Assembly: GCA_945888325.1 (NCBI GenBank)
Contig: CAMDAC010000003.1
Span: 62,001-126,000, forward strand
Length of the DNA stretch: 64,000 nt
DNA from: Candidatus Sulfopaludibacter sp. SbA3
GTDB taxonomy: Bacteria > Pseudomonadota > Alphaproteobacteria > Caulobacterales > Hyphomonadaceae
Direction of reading: 5' to 3'
This document shows, one piece after another, positions 1 to 7,923 of the stretch. Each line of letters begins with the position of its first letter. Within the stretch, counting starts at the first letter, position 1. A model generated the notes under the pieces. The model made no database searches and was not told the origin of the DNA. It saw only the letters and a program-made list of their open reading frames with translations. Made by a program: the position numbers and the translations under genes.

Positions 1-1
1 C

Positions 2-622
2 GCCTATCCGCAAACGACCGTCGATCCGATCCTGATCGCGAGCCATATCGTCGTCGCGCTGCAGAGCCTCGTGTCGCGCAATACCAATCCGCTGGATTCC
101 GCTGTGGTCACGGTCGGCTCGATCAAGGCCGGCGCCAAGCACAATATCATTCCGGACGAGGCCGAACTGCTGATCACCGTGCGCTCCTACGAAGACAAGA
201 CGCGCCAGATGCTGCTCGACGGCATCAAGCGCATCGCCGAGGGACAGGCCGCCGCCTTCGGCGCGCCTCCGCCAGAAGTTACCATCGAGAGCGACTACAC
301 GCCCGCCACCTATAACGATCCGGACCTGACCGCCCGCGCCATGAAAGCGGTGTCGAAGGAACTCGGCGAAGCCAACGTACGTGCCGTCCCGCCGGTCATG
401 GGCGGCGAGGATTTCAGCCAGTTCGCCCGAACCGACGAGAAGATCCCCGGCGTGATCTTCTGGCTCGGCGTCGTCGAGCCGGAACGCTACGCGGCCTCGC
501 AAACCGACGGCATGCCGCTCCCCTCGCTCCACTCCGCCCTGTTCGCCCCCGACTACGACCCCGCCATCGCGACCGGCGTCGACGCGATGACCAGCGCAGT
601 GGTGGAACTGTTCAAGGACTGA
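2..622 (+). CDS. M20-family amidohydrolase, C-terminal part (5' end outside window)
   Basis: The reading frame is open from base 2, so the gene starts before the window. The visible part runs from a DPI..AS.IV..LQS..SRN.NPLDSAVVTVG stretch, typical of the dimerisation domain of M20 aminoacylase/hippurate-hydrolase peptidases, to the metal-binding end GGEDFSQFA and a final SLHS..F segment. Such enzymes remove acyl groups from N-acyl amino acids using two metal ions; the exact substrate cannot be told. Signal peptide and first metal ligands are not visible. No clear terminator hairpin follows. Confidence 0.88.
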   Translation, partial: AYPQTTVDPILIASHIVVALQSLVSRNTNPLDSAVVTVGSIKAGAKHNIIPDEAELLITVRSYEDKTRQMLLDGIKRIAEGQAAAFGAPPPEVTIESDYTPATYNDPDLTARAMKAVSKELGEANVRAVPPVMGGEDFSQFARTDEKIPGVIFWLGVVEPERYAASQTDGMPLPSLHSALFAPDYDPAIATGVDAMTSAVVELFKD

Positions 623-851
623 GTCTGAAGCACTTTCTTCCTTGAATCCGGGGATTGTCGAGAGATCCGCGGGCGGAGGTGTTGCGCAAGGTTCGGGGGC
701 GGATGGCGTAACAGCTTGACGGGGATGGGCTGTATTTTTCCAGAGCCGCGTTTCTTGTAGGCGCAAGTCCCCCCGCTGGGCTCACAGGTGGCCTCGTCCT
801 GTTGCAGGCTTTGTATTCTCCGTGTCGATTCTCTCATTGATTCTCACTTTT

Positions 852-888
852 TATCACTTGGTATCGATCCGGTATCACCTGGTATCAC
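852..888 (+). repeat. Four phased TATC(A/G) direct repeats
   Basis: TATCAC, GGTATCG, GGTATCAC and GGTATCAC occur with the TATC core starting at 852, 862, 873 and 883. Spacings of 10, 11 and 10 bp put the cores on one face of the helix. They may be a protein-binding array; no function is known. Confidence 0.4.
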
Positions 889-939
889 GTGAGCGTAGTT
901 GAAGGACGAGCTGGGGCTTGCAGCAGCTCTGTTTGGCCC

Positions 940-965
940 ATCCTTCGACTTTGCTCAGGATGAGC
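940..965. repeat. Dispersed intergenic repeat (CATCCTTCGAC type)
   Basis: CCATCCTTCGACTTTGCTCAGGATGAGC has imperfect dyad symmetry (CATCCT...AGGATG) and resembles the short intergenic repeat often seen in alphaproteobacterial genomes. Assignment is from memory of that repeat class; one copy is seen here. Confidence 0.4.
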
Positions 966-1324
966 TTGGGTCTGTGTTGCGGGCCAAGCACCCAAGGCTT
1001 TGAAGGGGTGCGAGCCTAGCACGAGCGCGAGTATAACCCCGGCGGCAGGAGTGTAGCGCAAGTTTTCCGGAGACATCTTCCAGGCGCTTGAGGCCCTTAC
1101 GGATTTTGTTTCGGGAGGGGGCGGGTTTGGTTGCATAGGCCGGGGGTCAGCGTTTGCCCGGCCCAATCATGGCCAAAAGGTGGCGGCGCCTTGCCTGTAG
1201 GCGGGTTCTGCGCTAGATTGCCTTTTGCTCAGAGTGCGCAAAAGTAACCTCGCTGTCACGAACGAGCCCTGATTTCCGCGAGCGATCCTGGCTGGCCCTT
1301 GAATTGCGGATCATCAGGCCTAAC

Positions 1325-1345
1325 TTATACTCAAATCGAGCATAA
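1325..1345. promoter_or_regulatory. 21-bp palindromic operator of the nadA operon
   Basis: TTATACTC-N5-GAGCATAA: the 8-base arms match at 7 of 8 positions around a centre at 1335. It ends 22 bases before the nadA ATG, just upstream of the ribosome-binding site, a repressor position. NAD-biosynthesis repressors of the NadQ type are known to control nadABC in alphaproteobacteria; assigning this site to NadQ is inference, as no nadQ gene is in the window. Confidence 0.6.
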
Positions 1346-1367
1346 CGGCTCGGTGAAGGAGGTTTTC

Positions 1368-2510
1368 ATGGCGCGTCTCATCGACTCCGGTCCCGGCTGC
1401 CCCACCCCCACACCCCTGCGCGGCCGATCCGCCGCTGAAGCGCGCGGACTCGTCTATGATGACGCCGTGAAGGCGGAAACCGACGCGCTGTACCCGCTGG
1501 TCGCCGATTTCGTCACGCCGATGGAATGGCCCGCGGTCGCCCCGCTGGTGGCCGGCATCAACCGCCTGAAGAAGGCGAAGAATGCCGTCATCCTGGCGCA
1601 CAATTACATGACTCCGGACATCTTCAGCCTCGTCGGCGATTTCCGCGGCGACTCGCTGCAGCTCGCCCGCGAAGCGGCGGCCACGGATGCCGCGATCATC
1701 GTGCAGGCCGGCGTGCACTTCATGGCCGAGACGTCGAAGATCCTGGCGCCGGGCAAGACCGTTCTGATCCCGGACACCCGCGCCGGCTGCTCTCTCGCCG
1801 CCTCGATCACGGGCGCCGATGTGCGCCTGATCAAGCAGAAGTTTCCAAACTATCCCATCGTCACCTATGTGAACTGCACCGCCGACGTGAAGGCCGAATG
1901 CCACATCACTTGCACCAGCTCCAACGCGGCGCAGGTGGTCGAGCATATCGCGAAGGCCTGGAACACCGACACGGTGATCCTCGTGCCGGACCAGTACCTG
2001 GCGAAGAACGTTGCGGCCCAGACGGGCATCCGTGTGCTGACCTGGCCGGGCGCCTGCGAGGTGCACGAGCAGTTCTCCGGCGAGGACGTGCGCCAGCTGC
2101 GCGAAGCGCATCCCGGCGTCATCATCCTGGCCCACCCGGAATGCCCGCCGGACGTTCTGCAGGAGGCTGACTTTGCCGGCTCGACGTCTGCCATTTCGAA
2201 CTATGTTTCCGAGAACCAGCCCAGCAAGGTGGTGCTGCTGACGGAATGCTCGATGAGCGACAATGTGGCGGCCGAAAATCCGAACGTGAACTTTATCCGG
2301 CCGTGCAACCTTTGCCCGCACATGAAGCGCATCACGCTGGAGAATATCTATGACTGCCTGGTCACCGGCCAGCATGAAGTGACGATCCCGGAAGATGTGC
2401 GCGTGCGGGCGAAAGCGGCGCTGGACGCGATGCTGGCGCTGCCGAAAATGGCGCGCCCGCTCGCCTTCAAGACCGGTCAGGTGCCGCTCGAACTCGAGAT
2501 GGTGATCTGA
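1368..2510 (+). CDS. nadA: Quinolinate synthase NadA
   Basis: Condenses iminoaspartate with dihydroxyacetone phosphate to quinolinate, the second step of de novo NAD synthesis; a cytosolic [4Fe-4S] enzyme. 380 aa, normal for the long form. Motifs: HNYMTPDIF near residue 82, YVNCTADVKAE, CTSSNAA, HPECPPDVL and the C-terminal CNLCPHMKRI supplying cluster cysteines. I chose the ATG at 1368 because GAAGGAGG lies six bases upstream; a longer frame from 1299 would run through the operator palindrome. First gene of nadA-(secreted protein)-nadB-nadC. Confidence 0.96.
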   Translation: MARLIDSGPGCPTPTPLRGRSAAEARGLVYDDAVKAETDALYPLVADFVTPMEWPAVAPLVAGINRLKKAKNAVILAHNYMTPDIFSLVGDFRGDSLQLAREAAATDAAIIVQAGVHFMAETSKILAPGKTVLIPDTRAGCSLAASITGADVRLIKQKFPNYPIVTYVNCTADVKAECHITCTSSNAAQVVEHIAKAWNTDTVILVPDQYLAKNVAAQTGIRVLTWPGACEVHEQFSGEDVRQLREAHPGVIILAHPECPPDVLQEADFAGSTSAISNYVSENQPSKVVLLTECSMSDNVAAENPNVNFIRPCNLCPHMKRITLENIYDCLVTGQHEVTIPEDVRVRAKAALDAMLALPKMARPLAFKTGQVPLELEMVI

Positions 2511-2588
2511 CAAACGTATGATTGAGACGGCTTGCCAAGCGCGGGCCGAAGTCGTGAAGTCAACCGGACCCTAGTCGAGGAGGCGTCC

Positions 2589-3059
2589 ATGTCGAACTAC
2601 CTGAGGCCGGTTCTCGGCCTGATGTTCATTGCACTCGCCGCCGGTCTTCCGGCCGGCGCCGTCAAGGGCAAGGGCGAGACGGACAAGTCCGATGTGCTCG
2701 GCAACTGGAGCTTCCAGACCAAGCCTTACCGCGAAGGCCAATGCGTTATGACCGGCACGATGAACCTTTCTCCGCACCCGGACGAAGGCCTCTATACCTG
2801 CGAGATCACGGCCGTGGAGATGTGCACGATGTGGGGCCGCTCCCTCGTGCGCCAGTCCTGCGAGGCGCGCCGGTTCGGCGACCAGGTCTCCGTGCGCTCC
2901 ACCATCGAGGAGATGATCGAGACCAAGGCGCCGGACATGGTTTATGTGCCCGACAATTTCACCCTGACGATCCAGAGCCATGAGCGCATGTTCGGCGCGC
3001 TGGTCTCTGCCGTCACCGCGCCGGTCGAATTCCGCCGCGCCAATGACGGGATCTCCTGA
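2589..3059 (+). CDS. Secreted protein of unknown function inside the nad operon
   Basis: 156 aa. An uncleaved-looking start MSNYLRPVLGLMFIALAAG is a good Sec signal peptide, so the mature protein should be periplasmic. GAGGAGG eight bases before the ATG fixes the start. The mature part has an acidic/Lys-rich beginning, a VLGNWSF segment that faintly recalls lipocalin-like starts, and four cysteines (QC, YTC, MC, SC) that could pair as disulphides. I do not recognise the family. It sits 78 bp after nadA and 7 bp before nadB, so it is probably co-transcribed with a purely cytosolic pathway, which is odd. Confidence 0.8.
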   Translation: MSNYLRPVLGLMFIALAAGLPAGAVKGKGETDKSDVLGNWSFQTKPYREGQCVMTGTMNLSPHPDEGLYTCEITAVEMCTMWGRSLVRQSCEARRFGDQVSVRSTIEEMIETKAPDMVYVPDNFTLTIQSHERMFGALVSAVTAPVEFRRANDGIS

Positions 3060-3066
3060 TACGCCG

Positions 3067-4605
3067 ATGTTCGAGGGGGCAGATCACCGGGTGCGCGCCG
3101 AGGCCGGCGCGAGCGTCGATGTGCTCATTGTGGGCGCGGGGCTCGCAGGGTTGTTCCTTGCGCTGAAACTGGCGCCGCGCCATTGCCTCGTCATATCGCC
3201 GTCGCTGCTGGGCCAGGCGGCCTCGTCGGCCTGGGCGCAGGGCGGTCTCGCCGCCGCGCTTGATCCGCTCGACAGTCCCGCGCAGCATGCGGCCGATACT
3301 GTCGCCGCCGGCGCGGGCCTCGTGGACCCTGTCATCGCCCGGCTGATCGCCGAGGACGGCCCGGCCCGCGTGCGCGACCTGCTGGCGCTCGGTGTTCCGT
3401 TCGACCGCACGCCGGACGGCGCGCTGGCGCTGTCGCTCGAAGCGGCGCACTCGCATCCGCGCGTCGCCCGAGTCTCCGGCGACCTGGCGGGCAAGGCGAT
3501 CATGGACGCGCTGGTCGCTGCTGTGCAGGCGACGCCCAGCATCGAACTGATCGAAGGCGCCCGCGCTGTCTCGCTGCTGCAAGATGCCAATGGGCGCGTC
3601 GCCGGTGTGGTGCTGCGCGACGCCTCGGGCCGCCTTACGCCGCGCACGGCGCGCGCCACGGCCCTGTGCACCGGCGGCTCCGGCGGCCTGTTCAAGGTGA
3701 CCACCAATCCGCGCGAAGCCCAGGGCAACGCCATCGCGATGGCCTACACCGCGGGCGCCTTGCTTGCCGACCTCGAATTCGTGCAGTTCCACCCGACCGG
3801 CATCGACATTGGCCGCGACCCCGCGCCGCTCGCCACCGAAGCGCTGCGCGGCGAAGGCGCCACCCTGCACAACGCCGATGGCCGCGCCTTCATGGCAGAC
3901 TATCATCCGCTGGCGGAGCTTGCCCCGCGCGACGAGGTCGCCCGCGCGATCCATGCCGAGCGCATGGCCGGGCGCGGCGCCTTCCTCGATTGCCGCAAGG
4001 CGGTGGGCGCGCATTTCCCGGACCATTTCCCGACCGTGTTCGGCGCCTGCATGAGCGCTGGCATCGATCCCCGGACGGACCGCATTCCGGTTGCGCCGGC
4101 CGCGCACTATCACATGGGCGGCATCGTTTCGGACGTCTGGGGACGCTCCACGCTGGCGGGCCTTTCCGTATGCGGAGAATGTTCCTCCACCGGCGCGCAC
4201 GGTGCCAACCGGCTGGCCTCGAACTCGCTGCTGGAAGCAGTCGTCTTCGCCGAGCGGATTTCGCGGCGGCTGATGTCGGCCACGCTGGATGCGCCTGCCG
4301 CCAGCGAAGCGGCCATTCCGTCTGCACTGACAGAACAGCGCCTCCTGCAACTGCGCGAAGCGATGTCGGCGCATTGCGGCGTGGTGCGCGAGGCGACCGG
4401 CCTGCGCAAGCTCCTCGACCTTTGCGCCCAGATCGAGCCTGAAGCGCCGGGCGCTCCGGCCCTGACGGCCGCGCGTCTGATTGCCGAAGGCGCGCTCGCC
4501 CGCGCCGAAAGCCGGGGCGGTCATTTCCGCAGCGATTTCTCTGAGACCGGCAAGCCGCAGCGCCAGTTCATTGCCCATCCGACCCTTGAGCACGTGGCCC
4601 CATGA
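3067..4605 (+). CDS. nadB: L-aspartate oxidase NadB
   Basis: FAD flavoprotein oxidising L-aspartate to iminoaspartate, the substrate of NadA. 512 aa, usual size. It shows the dinucleotide-binding [11 protein letters not shown] near the N-terminus, [13 protein letters not shown], the fumarate-reductase/succinate-dehydrogenase-type QFHPTGI, LRGEGA and HYHMGGI motifs, and [18 protein letters not shown] for FAD binding. ATG at 3067 follows the upstream stop by 7 bp; a start at 3043 inside the previous gene is possible. Its stop overlaps the nadC start by four bases (ATGA). Confidence 0.95.
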   Translation: MFEGADHRVRAEAGASVDVLIVGAGLAGLFLALKLAPRHCLVISPSLLGQAASSAWAQGGLAAALDPLDSPAQHAADTVAAGAGLVDPVIARLIAEDGPARVRDLLALGVPFDRTPDGALALSLEAAHSHPRVARVSGDLAGKAIMDALVAAVQATPSIELIEGARAVSLLQDANGRVAGVVLRDASGRLTPRTARATALCTGGSGGLFKVTTNPREAQGNAIAMAYTAGALLADLEFVQFHPTGIDIGRDPAPLATEALRGEGATLHNADGRAFMADYHPLAELAPRDEVARAIHAERMAGRGAFLDCRKAVGAHFPDHFPTVFGACMSAGIDPRTDRIPVAPAAHYHMGGIVSDVWGRSTLAGLSVCGECSSTGAHGANRLASNSLLEAVVFAERISRRLMSATLDAPAASEAAIPSALTEQRLLQLREAMSAHCGVVREATGLRKLLDLCAQIEPEAPGAPALTAARLIAEGALARAESRGGHFRSDFSETGKPQRQFIAHPTLEHVAP

Positions 4606-5459
4606 CACTCGAAATTCCGCCGCTGCCCGCGGTCATCCTTGACCCGATCGTGCGCCTCGCGCTCACGGAAGACCTGGGACGCGCCGGGGATCTGACCACT
4701 GACGCGACCATCCCCGCCGGCACGCAGATGCGCGCCGTGATCGCGGCTCGCAAACCGGGTGTCCTGGCAGGCCTCGACGCCGCCGCCCATGCGCTGCGCC
4801 TGATCGATGCGGACGTGCGCCTCACGGTGAAGAAGGTCGACGGCGCTGCGCTAATGCCTGGCGACGTGATCGCCGAACTCTCCGGCGCCGCGCGGTCCAT
4901 CCTGATCGCCGAACGCACGATGCTGAATTTCCTTGGCCGCCTGTCCGGCGTTGCGAGCCTGACGCGGCAGTATGTCGATGCGGTAGCGCATACCAGGGCG
5001 CGCATCGTCTGTACGCGGAAGACGACGCCGGGCCACCGCGCGCTGGAGAAGCGTGCCGTGCGCTGCGGCGGTGGCACCTCGCACCGCTACGGTCTCGATG
5101 ACGCGATCCTGATCAAGGACAACCACATCGCGGCCTGCAACGGCTCCATCGCCGATGCCCTGACGCGTGCCAAGGCCTATGCCGGGCACCTGCGGATGAT
5201 CGAGATCGAAGTCGACACGCTCGCGCAGCTCGAGGAAGCGCTGAAGCACGGACCGCATGCCATCCTGCTCGACAATATGAGCCTCGACACGCTGCGCGAG
5301 GCCGTGGCGCTGACAGGCGGCCGTGTTCCGCTGGAGGCCTCCGGCGGCGTCACGCTCTCTTCCGTAGCGGCAATTGCCGAGACCGGCGTCGACTTCATCT
5401 CCTCCGGCGCGCTGACCCATTCCGCACCGAACCTTGACCTCGGGCTGGATGTCGTCTGA
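4602..5459 (+). CDS. nadC: Nicotinate-nucleotide pyrophosphorylase (carboxylating) NadC
   Basis: Converts quinolinate and PRPP to nicotinate mononucleotide, CO2 and PPi, the third step of the pathway. 285 aa. Characteristic motifs: [16 protein letters not shown] at the N-terminus, [28 protein letters not shown] (PRPP/quinolinate binding), [20 protein letters not shown] and the barrel end LEASGGV. Translationally coupled to nadB through an ATGA overlap. Last clear nad gene; an SDR gene follows after 49 bp and may be read through. Confidence 0.96.
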   Translation: MTLEIPPLPAVILDPIVRLALTEDLGRAGDLTTDATIPAGTQMRAVIAARKPGVLAGLDAAAHALRLIDADVRLTVKKVDGAALMPGDVIAELSGAARSILIAERTMLNFLGRLSGVASLTRQYVDAVAHTRARIVCTRKTTPGHRALEKRAVRCGGGTSHRYGLDDAILIKDNHIAACNGSIADALTRAKAYAGHLRMIEIEVDTLAQLEEALKHGPHAILLDNMSLDTLREAVALTGGRVPLEASGGVTLSSVAAIAETGVDFISSGALTHSAPNLDLGLDVV

Positions 5460-5508
5460 CAGTCGATCCCGCGCGCCAGCCCGGCGCACGGGATTCGGAG
5501 ACGTCAGC

Positions 5509-6318
5509 ATGACCGCCGCAAACGGCCGCAAGAGCATATTCATCACGGGTGCAGCCTCCGGCATCGGGGCCGAGACCGCGCGCTATTTCTCCAAGCGTAA
5601 CTGGTTCTGCGGGCTTTACGACGTCAACGAGATGGGCCTCAAAGCCGTCGCGGCCGAACTCGGCGCCGGCAATTGCCATTCCGCGAAACTGGACGTCACC
5701 AAGCGCGCCGACTGGGCCGCCGCGATGGAAGGCTTCAGCGCCGCGACCGGCGGCAAGATGGACGTGCTGTTCAACAATGCCGGTATCGGCCGGCATGGCT
5801 GGTTCGAGGACGTGCCGGCTGAAGACTCCGACCTTGTCATCGATATAAACGTCAAAGGCGTCATCAACGGTGTCTACGCCGCATTGCCGCTGCTGAAATC
5901 CACGCCGGGTGCGCGGATCGTCAACACGGCCTCCACTGCCGGCATTGTCGGTGCGCCGCAGCTGGCGGTTTACTCCGCGTCCAAATGGGCCGTACGCGGA
6001 CTATCCGAAGCGCTGGATGCGGAGTTCCGCGATCTCGGCATCCGCGTCACCAGCCTGATGCCCTGGTTCGTCGATACGCCGATCCTCGACATGGGCGCCA
6101 AGGAAGGCTCGAACGAAAAGATGTCCGACCAGATGAAGGCCAACGGCGCGACGATCTATCCGGTCTCGATGGCTGCCGAGAAGGCCTGGGAAGCGGCGCA
6201 CGGCGACGACATCCAGGTCATGGTCGGCGGCGAGGCCGAGCGCGCCCGCTTCATGACGCGCTGGCTGCCGGGTCTCGTGCGCAAGCAGATCAAGGCGCGG
6301 GTCCCGCCGCGGGACTAG
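5509..6318 (+). CDS. Short-chain dehydrogenase/reductase
   Basis: Classical SDR, 269 aa. TGAASGIG near residue 13 binds NAD(P); LDVT, NNAG near residue 90, the catalytic Ser region and YSASK are present. Substrate unknown. The ATG at 5509 has GGAG ten bases upstream; an earlier in-frame ATG at 5434 overlaps nadC and is less likely. It is the last plus-strand gene before the bidirectional terminator at 6338-6369 and is probably transcribed with the nad genes or from a weak internal promoter. Confidence 0.9.
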   Translation: MTAANGRKSIFITGAASGIGAETARYFSKRNWFCGLYDVNEMGLKAVAAELGAGNCHSAKLDVTKRADWAAAMEGFSAATGGKMDVLFNNAGIGRHGWFEDVPAEDSDLVIDINVKGVINGVYAALPLLKSTPGARIVNTASTAGIVGAPQLAVYSASKWAVRGLSEALDAEFRDLGIRVTSLMPWFVDTPILDMGAKEGSNEKMSDQMKANGATIYPVSMAAEKAWEAAHGDDIQVMVGGEAERARFMTRWLPGLVRKQIKARVPPRD

Positions 6319-6337
6319 TTTTTCAGTCGTGAATCGA

Positions 6338-6369
6338 AAAGGCCGCCGGTGTGAACACCGGCGGCCTTT
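6338..6369. terminator. Bidirectional intrinsic terminator
   Basis: AAAGGCCGCCGGTG-TGAA-CACCGGCGGCCTTT: a 14-bp perfect stem with A and T runs on the two sides. It lies between the convergent SDR and wall-hydrolase genes and should serve both. Confidence 0.85.
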
Positions 6370-6391
6370 GCAATTGTGAGGCGTGAGCGAC

Positions 6392-7573
6392 CTAGAGCGA
6401 GGTGTCCGGCGACGTCACGGCGCTGACCTGACGCGCGGTGTATTCCGCGACCGGGTCTGCTGCCGCTTCGGACTCTTCGGCGGGAACGGCCTGAAGGCTC
6501 ATCAGGCGCGGGGTGCCCGACGAAATCGTGCGCGTCGAGGTCGAGACAGCGGCCGGCGCCGTGGACGGCGTGATCGTGTAGTACTCGTCGTCACCCGCCG
6601 AGGCGCCATCCGTGAACAGAAGGCTTTCATCCGCCGCGTCTGCGCCGACCGTGCCGGCGTCGAGCGCTGCGAGTTGCAGGGCGACCGAGTCCTTGCGGGC
6701 CTGGAAGTTGCGCTCCACGCTCGCCCATTCGGCGCCGCGCGGGAAGCGGTAGAAGATGTGCAGGCCGACCTTGTTGGTCTGAATCAGGCCCGAGTTCCAG
6801 ATCGGATCCACGTAGGTGGCGTGATAGTGCGTTGCGCCGCCGGTGCGTTCCTCGTTGAGGTTCATCAGGACGTGCGCCGCGATGCGTTTCGCGCGTTCCC
6901 AGTTCTCGCCCTTCGGCTTGGTCTGGAGGGCGCCGTCACAGGTGAAGGTGAACTGGCAGCCGGTCGTGCGGGTCGCGCCCTGGAACACCACGCCGCAGGC
7001 CGTGTCCGGATAGCGGTGGTCCTGCATCCGGTTGGCGATGACTTCCGCCACAGCCAGCTGGCCTTCCAGCGGCTCACGGGCAGACTCGTAGTACACAGCC
7101 TGCGCCATGCACATCAGTTCGGAATCGATGGTTTCGGCGCGCTGAACTTCTTCGGCGCGGAAAGAGGCGAGCGTCAGCAGCGCGGCACCGTCACGGTCGC
7201 GCATCGCATAGCGGCTCATCGAGGAATCGGGGTCACGCTTCAGCGTGTATTCGACCGTGCGCAGCCAGGGCGTGTCGAGCAAGGCCGGCGTGTGTGCATC
7301 GGTGCGCACAGCAAGGCCGGCATCCTGATACATCGCGAAGCGTTCGGCTTCGGCGCGGTATTCCGCCTCGGCCCGCAGGCTCACCTGCTGGTTCGAAATC
7401 ACCGGAAGCGAAACGGTCGCGGTCACAGCGCAGACGGCAATCATCCCGCCACGGATGAACACTTCGCGTTGTTCCTGATCCGTCATGCCTAGCCACCACC
7501 GTTTGAGCTTGTTGGACAGCTCACTGAGGGAGGCCAGAGTCATCTGGCTTGGTTGAAGAAACCTTAACATCAC
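6392..7573 (-). CDS. SleB/CwlJ-type cell wall hydrolase, membrane-anchored
   Basis: 393 aa. A hydrophobic segment at about residues 40-60 anchors the protein with its bulk outside. The Hydrolase_2 (SleB) domain covers about 155-275, with AQAVYYESAREP containing the conserved catalytic Glu, QLAVAEVIANRM and THYHATYV. The C-terminal 110 residues are Ala/Ser/Thr-rich linker. In spore formers this fold is a cortex-lytic glycosylase; in alphaproteobacteria it is a general peptidoglycan hydrolase. Alternative start at 7543. Monocistronic: preceded by a 350-bp gap and followed by the terminator. Confidence 0.88.
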   Translation of the reverse strand: MMLRFLQPSQMTLASLSELSNKLKRWWLGMTDQEQREVFIRGGMIAVCAVTATVSLPVISNQQVSLRAEAEYRAEAERFAMYQDAGLAVRTDAHTPALLDTPWLRTVEYTLKRDPDSSMSRYAMRDRDGAALLTLASFRAEEVQRAETIDSELMCMAQAVYYESAREPLEGQLAVAEVIANRMQDHRYPDTACGVVFQGATRTTGCQFTFTCDGALQTKPKGENWERAKRIAAHVLMNLNEERTGGATHYHATYVDPIWNSGLIQTNKVGLHIFYRFPRGAEWASVERNFQARKDSVALQLAALDAGTVGADAADESLLFTDGASAGDDEYYTITPSTAPAAVSTSTRTISSGTPRLMSLQAVPAEESEAAADPVAEYTARQVSAVTSPDTSL

Positions 7574-7923
7574 CGATCCTCTTTACCCGGACAGCGGTTA
7601 TCGTTCCGCTTTGAACCCGGGCTTCCAGGGTTGTACGCATTGTCTGAGGACCGAACGCGTCCCTCCACGCCCGTCGGACATGAGGGGACTTGGCCCACCC
7701 GGGACTATCTAGCAATAATTCAGCCAACCTCTTGAGTTACAAAATCGAAACGGTCATCCGATCGTTGAAGACGCCGGTTGATGCAATTTCAAGGAAAGTC
7801 AAGTTAACCGCCTGAAACGTAAAGGTTTTAAGACCCTTTGGCCCTCAACCTTCACGATTCTGGCAGGGGGTCAGTGTTGCTGCAATACAACACTCAAGCG
7901 TCAGCGGATTCCGGCGTTTGGGG
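7574..7923. other. 350-bp intergenic region between ppdK and the wall hydrolase
   Basis: No gene seen. It should hold the wall-hydrolase promoter and the ppdK 3' end. A small stem-loop AGTGTTG...CAACACT (7873-7879/7888-7894) lies about 30 bp after the ppdK stop but has no T tract. The stretch 7730-7850 is AT-richer than its surroundings, as expected for a promoter. Confidence 0.5.

Larger units (their letters stand above)
623..1367. other. 745-bp intergenic region before nadA
   Basis: No convincing gene: the minus-strand frames here have no family resemblance and no Shine-Dalgarno sequence. It contains two GATTC sites (827-831, 839-843), four helically phased TATC repeats (852-886), a copy of the common dispersed CATCCTTCGAC...CTCAGGATGAG sequence at about 940-965, and the nadA operator palindrome at 1325-1345. 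Confidence 0.6.

Noticed and set aside
553-837. Minus-strand frame near the M20 gene
   Set aside because: Overlaps a real gene, has no ribosome-binding site and no recognisable protein features.
1320-2513. Long minus-strand frame opposite nadA (397 codons)
   Set aside because: Arg/His-rich translation with no family resemblance; shadow frame of a high-GC gene.
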